From Bacillota bacterium (GTDB lineage: Bacteria > Bacillota > UBA4882 > UBA8346), in contig JAEWZY010000060.1 of assembly GCA_023394955.1 (NCBI GenBank), positions 1 to 9,427 on the forward strand: a DNA stretch of 9,427 nt, in the 5' to 3' direction. Below the pieces are notes generated by a model. It worked only from the letters and a program-made list of their open reading frames with translations. It searched no databases and had not been told where the DNA came from. This document shows, in pieces, positions 1 through 5,391 of this stretch; positions within the stretch are counted from its first letter, which is position 1; each line of letters opens with the position of its first letter. Made by a program: the position numbers and the translations under genes.

Positions 1-164
1 ATAGCTCTAGTTTCTTCTGGCCATGTTTTTAAACGCATTCCTGCGCTTTCCTCATGACAGGTTTTGTTCTTAATTCAAAAGACCTACCAGTCTTTCGCTT
101 TACTGCTGTTCAGTTTTCAAGGTTCAAAATAATGCGCCGGATTTAATTTCTTTAATCAGGCGAC
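1..164 (-). other. Probable pre-rRNA leader (5' part of an rRNA operon running off the left edge)
   Basis: Read on the minus strand, this stretch lies directly downstream of two tandem sigma-A promoters. It contains GAACCTTGAAAACTGAACAG (107-126), a sequence like the boxA-type antitermination element found before 16S and 23S genes in Firmicutes. Two small hairpins follow it: a perfect 6-bp stem (78-83 with 90-95, loop 6) and a 7-bp stem with one bulged base (31-37 with 42-49). No open reading frame fits. The mature 16S start (GAGTTTGATC type) is not reached, so the rRNA itself is inferred from the leader and promoters and not seen. A tRNA or other stable-RNA transcript is the main alternative. 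Confidence 0.65.
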
Positions 165-170
165 TTGTTT

Positions 171-199
171 ATATTATCACATACCGTTTTTCTTGTCAA
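171..199 (-). promoter_or_regulatory. Sigma-A promoter P2 of the presumed rRNA operon
   Basis: On the minus strand the -35 box TTGACA (199-194) and the -10 box TAATAT (176-171) are separated by exactly 17 bases. An A-tract lies just upstream of the -35 box. Transcription would start near 164 and run left out of the window. This is nearly full consensus, as expected for rRNA or other very strong stable-RNA promoters. Confidence 0.8.
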
Positions 200-261
200 T
201 ATCTTTTTTTGCTGTTCGTGTCGGTTATTGAAACAATTTAGCGGTTCGTGATAGCTTTTAC

Positions 262-291
262 ATATTAGCACAAGTCCACTCGTTAGGTCAA
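262..291 (-). promoter_or_regulatory. Sigma-A promoter P1 of the presumed rRNA operon, with extended -10
   Basis: On the minus strand, TTGACC (291-286) is followed after 18 bases by TAATAT (267-262), preceded by TGC, which makes an extended -10. The region upstream (about 292-325) is rich in A and T tracts and resembles an UP element. It lies about 90 bases before P2 in the same direction, giving the tandem P1-P2 arrangement common at rRNA operons. Confidence 0.7.
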
Positions 292-416
292 GAGGAAATT
301 TTGAAATATTTTTAGAATTTATTTCAGCCCTATCGGTCTATTATATATATAATAATTCCAATAAATATAATAATAGCATATGTGAAGTTAATAAACTTCA
401 GTAAAAAACGATATGC
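292..416. other. AT-rich gene-free spacer
   Basis: No coding frame is visible. The stretch holds a 14-bp self-complementary run of alternating A and T near 340-354, the putative UP-element tracts of P1, and the hairpin described at 375-417. Together with the promoters and leader to the left, it completes the 416-base stretch without a protein gene. Confidence 0.5.
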
Positions 417-417
417 T
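375..417 (-). terminator. Two-part hairpin at the end of the small ORF, possible terminator
   Basis: The inner stem is a perfect 7-bp repeat (TGAAGTT 383-389 with AACTTCA 394-400, loop 4). An outer 7-bp stem (AGCATAT 375-381 with ATATGCT 411-417) encloses it, with an asymmetric bulge of ten bases on one side. The outer stem touches the stop codon of the minus-strand ORF at 417-677. The sequence after it on the minus strand is AT-rich but has no clean T-run, so termination is uncertain. Confidence 0.35.
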
Positions 418-677
418 TAACCCGGTAATTCTCCAGTTGTATGACGAGAAAACGGCAACATAAGCTTACCGTAATGCCCCAAATATCCTAATTCCAAACT
501 TTCCATAACCGGATCGGTCCGTATTATAAGCCCCCTATCTCTGGAATTTAGGTAATGAAAATATTCCAAAAAATAATCGTTGAATTCCCCTGTTTTAATG
601 ATATTTAGTCCCAGCCTACCGTTGGCAACCGGATAATAAAGCTCCCCCCAGTTAGTTCCAAAGACAGACTGCTCCAA
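417..677 (-). CDS. Small hypothetical protein downstream of the coat genes
   Basis: This 86-residue frame starts with TTG, the only start codon between the upstream in-frame stop and residue 1. The Shine-Dalgarno match is weak (GGCGAG). I do not recognise the family. The protein is rich in aromatic and Gly residues (NWGELYYPVANGRLGLN near the N-terminus, GYLGHYGKLMLPFSRHT near the C-terminus) and has no signal peptide or membrane segment. The amino-acid mix looks like real coding sequence. It lies 122 bases after the second CotS-like gene in the same direction, with two hairpins between, so it may be a coat-associated small gene, a separately transcribed gene, or the remnant of a longer one. 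The poor start is the main reason for doubt. Confidence 0.45.
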   Translation of the reverse strand: MEQSVFGTNWGELYYPVANGRLGLNIIKTGEFNDYFLEYFHYLNSRDRGLIIRTDPVMESLELGYLGHYGKLMLPFSRHTTGELPG

Positions 678-707
678 GTAGACTCGCCTGACTCCGGAAT
701 AAAGATA

Positions 708-734
708 ACACCGTTCACAATAAGTTTACGGTGT
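708..734 (-). terminator. Possible weak terminator after the second CotS-like gene
   Basis: A perfect 7-bp inverted repeat (ACACCGT 708-714 with ACGGTGT 728-734, loop 13) is followed on the minus strand by TATCTTTATT, a partial T-tract. It lies 66 bases after the stop of the gene ending at 800. The long loop and broken T-run make it weak. Read-through into the small ORF is possible. Confidence 0.35.
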
Positions 735-762
735 AAAAGTAATAAGAATATATACTATTTGT

Positions 763-782
763 CTAATGAGTTCATTCATTAG
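763..782 (-). other. Short perfect hairpin just after the second CotS-like gene
   Basis: CTAATGA (763-769) pairs with TCATTAG (776-782) around a 6-base loop, 18 bases downstream of the stop codon at 800. No T-run follows, so it is better read as a 3'-end stabilising hairpin than as a terminator. Confidence 0.3.
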
Positions 783-799
783 CTTCCTCGTTAAATAAA

Positions 800-1819
800 T
801 CAAGACAGACTTTCGATTAATTTTTTCCTATTCTTTTCACCTATTGCTATCCGTTTCATCTTTTCAACAAAAACTCCAACCGGCCAATTGACCCGATTAT
901 GATAATAACGGGCCGCCAGACGGTATGATTCCCACGGAAATGCGATATAAGCGCGAATAACTTCCAAATCCTCATTAGTTAATGGAAAACTTCCGCTGTA
1001 AGCTTCAGTGATCCTGTCATACCAGTCATGACTCCATCGGTTGGCCCGGCCGGTTTTAACCATTAATAACGCCAAATCCGTTAATGGCGCATCCAATACG
1101 CTCCCTTTCAAACTAATACAAATTGCTTGACCATTTAAAAGCGCCCGAAGGTTGCTTCTGCTAAAATCATTGATTATCGGTCGAAGAGATTCTTTTGCAT
1201 TCACCATATTTGAATATGCCGAACTACGAATAAGATCAAAAGCAAATTCCGCTTCCCTGATTATTCCCTCCCAATACTTTAAAAAAACACGGTCGAACAT
1301 AGTCGGATGAAGCCGGAAATTAGCTAACATCGCAAAACTCTTTATAGACTTGATCATGTCTTGGTATCTTTCTATTAAATTTCTTAACGGCGTTTTAATC
1401 TTTAAGATTGATAGCTCCGGAGGACTCATAACCTTACGAAAATTAATTATCAGTGTTAATAAAGAATTAAGATCATGTCGAAACGAAATCCGTCGCAATT
1501 CGGGCCAATCTGTTAAGTAAAACAAACGCCCATCCTCTAAAACATTATAGAAATAATCGTTCTTCAGACGAATCGGAAACAAGAACCCCTGAATTCCTTT
1601 TTCACCTAATATCCGTAGAAGTTCCAATTTGGCTAATAATTGCGGTTCTTCCTCCGACACCAGCCACATGGCATACCTTCCGCAAGTTGTCTCCAGCATA
1701 AAACAAGGTCCGTTGATCCGACAAAAACTTTTAGGCGCCCCTGGAAAAGTTTTTGCCGACTCGGAACCTATCCCAACTCGTATTAACTCATAATAAACTC
1801 TGATTCGCTCCAGATTCAT
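800..1819 (-). CDS. CotS-family spore coat protein, degenerate kinase fold
   Basis: The protein has 339 residues, about the usual CotS length. CotS-type proteins belong to the aminoglycoside-phosphotransferase/choline-kinase fold and sit in the spore coat. The C-terminal block AYIAFPWESYRLAARYYHNRVNW (about 290-312) is the clearest family signature. The catalytic loop is eroded: IINDFSRSN (about 215-223) keeps the Asp and Asn but lacks the His, and the metal-binding acidic motif is replaced by SLKG (about 236-239), followed by LTDLALLM. It is therefore probably a pseudokinase with a structural role. I chose the ATG at 1819 because it overlaps the upstream stop as TAATG, giving translational coupling. 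An in-frame ATG at 1858 has no ribosome binding site and lies inside the upstream gene. It is co-transcribed with the 499-residue CotS-like gene. Confidence 0.8.
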   Translation of the reverse strand: MNLERIRVYYELIRVGIGSESAKTFPGAPKSFCRINGPCFMLETTCGRYAMWLVSEEEPQLLAKLELLRILGEKGIQGFLFPIRLKNDYFYNVLEDGRLFYLTDWPELRRISFRHDLNSLLTLIINFRKVMSPPELSILKIKTPLRNLIERYQDMIKSIKSFAMLANFRLHPTMFDRVFLKYWEGIIREAEFAFDLIRSSAYSNMVNAKESLRPIINDFSRSNLRALLNGQAICISLKGSVLDAPLTDLALLMVKTGRANRWSHDWYDRITEAYSGSFPLTNEDLEVIRAYIAFPWESYRLAARYYHNRVNWPVGVFVEKMKRIAIGEKNRKKLIESLS

Positions 1820-3318
1820 TACTTTCTCGCAACTAAAGTTTTGGGAAACCCACCCCATTTAATTAAAGCAGGTTTTACCTCTTCAATAGGACATTTTTCT
1901 TCCTCTAGAAGGAACGTCTTTGGAGTATCCGAGTTTAAAACAGTTACTGCTTCTTCGTTTCCCCTTTTTTCTTCTCCTACTTCTCCTCTCGCTTCTTCTT
2001 CTTGGGCAATATCCTCAACAATTGGAGGAGACATTCTTTCCGTGATTTCAGCAAAACCCCCGCTTGGCGCCGACCCTTCCAGTATATTACCTTCTTTTCC
2101 ACTGACTACACCTTTTTGAAGATTCAAATTTAAACGTTCGAGCACATCTGAAGGAAGTTTTTGATCATTATCAATCTTGATCAGTGAATCAACCGGGCCG
2201 GAAAAATCTCCCCAAGACTCCATCGGAGATAATACCATCGATATTTTGTGCACGTCTTCCTTGGCCGGATAACTATTTCTCCCCCACACCCAACGGTTTT
2301 TAGAACCCAATTCCTTCCAAACCTTTGTTAAACAACGTTCCCTCTTGGCCATTTGTTTCACTTCCTCTTTGAACGCCTTCCGTTGAACTTCCTCGCCTCC
2401 AACCTCAGTTAAAAGCAGAACTGCTTTGGCCGGGTAGCGCAGTAAAGCCATTAAAGCGCTGTATTCTTCAGACCAAAACGATTGGTTTTTCGAGTATTCG
2501 TTAATTAAGAAAACAATCCAATCAGGTTCCCAAAACCCAACATTATTGATTAAAGAAGCTAAATCAGCTATTTTGGGCTGAAAGGCTATATACTCCCAGT
2601 TTAATAAATAATAATCATTCCCGCACCAAATGATATTTTCCACGCAAAGATTGCCATGTCCCAACACTCCGGTCCGGCGATGATGTTCATATAGCGCGTT
2701 GATGCCGGAACTTTTCCAACCCGCTATCGCCTCGGATAAAACTCTCACGGTCTCTTTTTTCAACTCACCCACCTCTTTACCGGCTTTTTCATGAACTATA
2801 TCTCCGGATAGGCGGTCGATTTTTTCTAATTCAATTCCCCAACGGGTTTCGATTGTGCTCCAGCGATCTCTAAGGACTTCAATCCCTTTATTTTCATGAT
2901 AATCTTTGCCTAAACGATGAAAGTCAGCTAGTATTTCCGCAATTCGAGCAACTGAAGCCGGATCTTTCGCTTTAAAACAATCGCTAGTTAGCAGCCAAGG
3001 TTGAATCAGATAACAATGACTGTTCTCATCCCAAATAATCGTCTTCTGCCACGGCATTGCCCAATTGCAAAAAGAGCGTTCTTCCAGGTACTCTAGGATG
3101 CTCCGCACCCATTTCAACTCTTGTTTTTCATACTTAACCAAACTGAGTCGAAACCAACCTTCGGAGGTACAGATATGTACCGCATCCTGATTATAAAAAA
3201 AACGGTGCGGTTTTAAACCTAGTCTCTGAAAAACAGGGGTCCATTTCGTAAAATTTATTTTGGCGGATTCAAACTCTCGCAAAGAAACTTCCTTTTCTAA
3301 CCGGTTTCCCCTCACCAA
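1819..3318 (-). CDS. CotS-like spore coat protein with long acidic C-terminal tail
   Basis: This 499-residue protein has a phosphotransferase-like domain in roughly residues 20-340 and a long C-terminal extension, so it is much longer than a usual CotS (about 350). The catalytic loop reads HGNLCVEN (221-228) where active relatives have HGD, and the metal-binding motif reads NWE (240-242) where they have DWE or DFD. Both key Asp residues are Asn, which suggests a non-catalytic coat component. Residues about 365-499 look disordered, with a Glu-rich segment (about 436-483), and end in ALIKWGGFPKTLVARK. GGGAGGTG lies 6 bases before the TTG at 3318 and 9 before the adjacent GTG at 3315, so either may be the start. 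It is the first gene of the coat cluster and divergent from the heptose operon. Confidence 0.75.
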   Translation of the reverse strand: MVRGNRLEKEVSLREFESAKINFTKWTPVFQRLGLKPHRFFYNQDAVHICTSEGWFRLSLVKYEKQELKWVRSILEYLEERSFCNWAMPWQKTIIWDENSHCYLIQPWLLTSDCFKAKDPASVARIAEILADFHRLGKDYHENKGIEVLRDRWSTIETRWGIELEKIDRLSGDIVHEKAGKEVGELKKETVRVLSEAIAGWKSSGINALYEHHRRTGVLGHGNLCVENIIWCGNDYYLLNWEYIAFQPKIADLASLINNVGFWEPDWIVFLINEYSKNQSFWSEEYSALMALLRYPAKAVLLLTEVGGEEVQRKAFKEEVKQMAKRERCLTKVWKELGSKNRWVWGRNSYPAKEDVHKISMVLSPMESWGDFSGPVDSLIKIDNDQKLPSDVLERLNLNLQKGVVSGKEGNILEGSAPSGGFAEITERMSPPIVEDIAQEEEARGEVGEEKRGNEEAVTVLNSDTPKTFLLEEEKCPIEEVKPALIKWGGFPKTLVARK

Positions 3319-3625
3319 CCCGCACCTCCCGGGACTTTATAATATATTATTCCGCTTCCCTATCGAACGAAGCTTTTCCATAAAAACACACTCGTTAATA
3401 TTGTTTCATAAAATATCCTATGCTCGAAGTATTTATATTACTCCTGAAATAATTAAAGCTATTCGATAAGTTCGGCATCATATGGAGTTTATAAATAATC
3501 TTAAAGAAATTCATGCCTAAGCTCTGTGTCTTTGAGCTTCTGGGGCTAAAAGGTAAATAATTAACCACAGAGACACTGAGTCACAGAGAGAAAGAATTGT
3601 AATCATGCCTGAAGGAGGAAATCGT
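3319..3625. other. Intergenic region between divergent coat and heptose operons
   Basis: About 300 bases without a supported gene. It must hold the promoters of both operons, but neither matches sigma-A consensus well. On the minus strand, CATAGGATA (3422-3414), with GTAATAT (3441-3435) 12 bases upstream, loosely resembles sporulation sigma-E or sigma-K boxes, though the spacing is short for sigma-E. The right part holds the CACAGAG repeat. The strong ribosome binding site AAGGAGG at 3612-3618 belongs to the TTG start at 3626. Confidence 0.5.
3521..3590. repeat. CACAGAG-type imperfect palindromic intergenic repeat
   Basis: CTCTGTG (3522-3528) is mirrored by CACAGAG (3582-3588), and the right half carries TTAACCACAGAGACACTGAG (3561-3580), so the motif CACAGAG occurs twice on one side. 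Sequences of the form AACCACAGAGACACAGAG recur between genes in many unrelated environmental bacteria. This copy lies just before the heptose operon and ends 35 bases before its start codon. No transposase is linked to it. Confidence 0.6.
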
Positions 3626-4636
3626 TTGGAGATCCGCAGCCGCGCTCCACTCCGGATCAGTTTTGCCGGTGGTGGCACCGACATCGAACCCTATCTTTCA
3701 GAAAAAGGCGGAGTTGTCCTGAGCACTACCATTAATCGTTATAGTTATGGAACACTGATACCCAGGACCGATCAAGAAATCCAAATTGAATCCCTTGATG
3801 TTGAAATGTTTGCTAAATTTTTGGCCTCTCAAAAGCTAACCTTCAACGGCCAACTCGATCTGGTAAAAGCGGTCCTCCGCAAATTTGAAGGCTGGAAACA
3901 AGGCTTTTCTTTGTTTCTGCATAGTGACGCCCCTCCCGGGAGTGGATTGGGGTCCTCTTCCACAATGGTAGTTGCTATCTTAGGCCTCTTCCGACACTGG
4001 TTAAACCTTTCCTGGAGTAATTATGACTTAGCTAATTTGGCATATGAGATCGAGAGATTAGATTTGGGGATTAGAGGCGGCAAACAGGACCAATATGCGG
4101 CTTCTTTCGGCGGGTTCAATTTCATTGAGTTTTATCACGATGGGACAGTTGTCAATCCTCTACGGATTTCTCCGGTAATCATCAACGAACTGGAATACCA
4201 CCTTCTTTTGTGTTATACCGGAAAAACCAGGTTATCAGCGAACATTATCGCTAACCAAGTAGAAGGCTATCTTAAAAAAAGGGAAAGTTCCTTGCATGCG
4301 TTGGATGAATTAAAAGCGATCACCATTGCGATGAAAAACGCTTTGCTTCAAGGAAAACTCAACCAATTGGGAGATCTCCTCCATGAAGCTTGGATTCAAA
4401 AAAAACAGTTAGCCGGAGGTATAACTAATGAAAAAATTGATTCCCTTTATCATTTAGCTAAAAATAAAGGGGCTTTGGGAGGCAAAATTTTAGGGGCGGG
4501 CGGGGGCGGTTATCTGTTGTTGTATTGCCCTTATAACCGTAAACACCAAATCATGAACGAGCTTGAACGTATAGGGGCCCAATTCACCCCTTTCAGCTTT
4601 GAAAACCAGGGTTTAACCACTTGGAAGGTACAATAA
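3626..4636 (+). CDS. hddA: D-glycero-D-manno-heptose 7-phosphate kinase (HddA type, GHMP kinase)
   Basis: This 336-residue cytoplasmic GHMP kinase would phosphorylate D-glycero-D-manno-heptose 7-phosphate at C1 with ATP, giving the 1,7-bisphosphate of the GDP-heptose route. The N-terminus (EIRSRAPLRISFAGGGTD, about 2-19) is typical of HddA. The ATP loop PPGSGLGSSS is near 103-112, GIRGGKQDQYAASFGG is mid-protein, and motif 3 GGKILGAGGGGYLLL starts near 285. I chose the TTG at 3626 because AAGGAGG (3612-3618) lies 7 bases before it and the family starts there. The ATG at 3605 would add seven residues and has a poor site. It is followed after 37 bases by the matching phosphatase. A kinase for another sugar-phosphate in this subfamily is the alternative. 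Confidence 0.85.
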   Translation: MEIRSRAPLRISFAGGGTDIEPYLSEKGGVVLSTTINRYSYGTLIPRTDQEIQIESLDVEMFAKFLASQKLTFNGQLDLVKAVLRKFEGWKQGFSLFLHSDAPPGSGLGSSSTMVVAILGLFRHWLNLSWSNYDLANLAYEIERLDLGIRGGKQDQYAASFGGFNFIEFYHDGTVVNPLRISPVIINELEYHLLLCYTGKTRLSANIIANQVEGYLKKRESSLHALDELKAITIAMKNALLQGKLNQLGDLLHEAWIQKKQLAGGITNEKIDSLYHLAKNKGALGGKILGAGGGGYLLLYCPYNRKHQIMNELERIGAQFTPFSFENQGLTTWKVQ

Positions 4637-4673
4637 GCATGATGCCTCGAACCTATTACAAAAGGAGCTTACT

Positions 4674-5342
4674 ATGAACCTCAATCTTTTTCAGTGTCAA
4701 AATCATGTTATTAGTTCTCCAAGCCTTTTCCCCGGCTGTGGGGGAATTTTTTTTGATCGAGATGGAACCATTATCGAAGAAAAAAATTATCTTTTCCAAC
4801 TTAAGGATCTGAAATTATTGAATGGGGTAATCTCCGGATTGCTAAAATTAAAAACACTGGGAATGCCCTTTTATTTGATTACTAACCAAGCCGGAATAGC
4901 CCATGGCTTTTTCACCGACGGCCAGTTCCGATTAGTCCAGTATTTCCTGGCTAAAAAACTAATGGAATCAAACATTAGATTCCGGGCTGTTTTTTACTGC
5001 CCGCATCACCCCGAAGCGGAAGTCCCGGAATATCGTTCCGACTGTTTGAGCAGAAAACCCAACCCCGGTTTATTATATCAAGCTGCCCGGTTCGATAAAT
5101 TAACCTTAAAGCATAGTTATATTATCGGAGACAAATTATCCGACCTTGAAGCCGGAAGAAAGGTTGGAACCAAAACAATACTGGTCTTAACTGGTTATGG
5201 GTCTGCAGAGTTTGAAAGAATCAAGCCAAGTCAAAGACCGGACTTTATCGCGGCTAATCTGGACAGCGCTGCCGATTGGATAATTTGCCGGGAGAATAAG
5301 GGCTTAACAACTAAAGAACCCCTGGAAATCAGCAGAATTTAG
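4674..5342 (+). CDS. gmhB: D-glycero-D-manno-heptose 1,7-bisphosphate 7-phosphatase (GmhB type, HAD family)
   Basis: The 222-residue protein is a HAD phosphatase that would remove the C7 phosphate from the product of the preceding kinase. Motif I FFDRDGT has the catalytic pair D28 and D30. Motif II is TNQAGI (70-74), and the acidic motif is IGDKLSDLEAG (151-161). The GmhB zinc loop is present as CPHH (C109, H111) and DCLSRKPNPG, with C124 in place. The position that is normally the second Cys of the CxC pair is Ser126, so only three of the four usual ligands remain. The N-terminus is about 20 residues longer than usual before motif I. AAGGAG lies 6 bases before the ATG. The last codons form the left arm of the hairpin at the junction with the next gene. 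Confidence 0.87.
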   Translation: MNLNLFQCQNHVISSPSLFPGCGGIFFDRDGTIIEEKNYLFQLKDLKLLNGVISGLLKLKTLGMPFYLITNQAGIAHGFFTDGQFRLVQYFLAKKLMESNIRFRAVFYCPHHPEAEVPEYRSDCLSRKPNPGLLYQAARFDKLTLKHSYIIGDKLSDLEAGRKVGTKTILVLTGYGSAEFERIKPSQRPDFIAANLDSAADWIICRENKGLTTKEPLEISRI

Positions 5343-5361
5343 CTTTCTACTGACTTCCAGG
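5321..5361 (+). other. Long imperfect hairpin around the gmhB stop codon
   Basis: A 17-base arm (5321-5337, beginning CCTGGAAATCAG) pairs with 5345-5361 with only two mismatches, around a 7-base loop that contains the TAG stop. No T-run follows, so it is unlikely to be an intrinsic terminator. It lies 30 bases before the next start codon, inside the operon, and could set RNA stability or the expression ratio of the flanking genes. Confidence 0.65.
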
Positions 5362-5391
5362 CTACCTACTTCTATAGAAAAGAGGGAATAT

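Noticed and set aside
1841..2119. Plus-strand open frame of 92 codons, Ser/Pro-rich
   Set aside because: It is antisense to the Glu- and Lys-rich tail of the 499-residue coat protein. The Ser/Phe/Leu-rich composition is what the opposite strand of such a sequence gives.
3260..3469. Plus-strand open frame of 69 codons in the divergent intergenic region
   Set aside because: It overlaps the start and ribosome binding site of the coat gene, has no ribosome binding site of its own that I can see, and no recognisable protein pattern.
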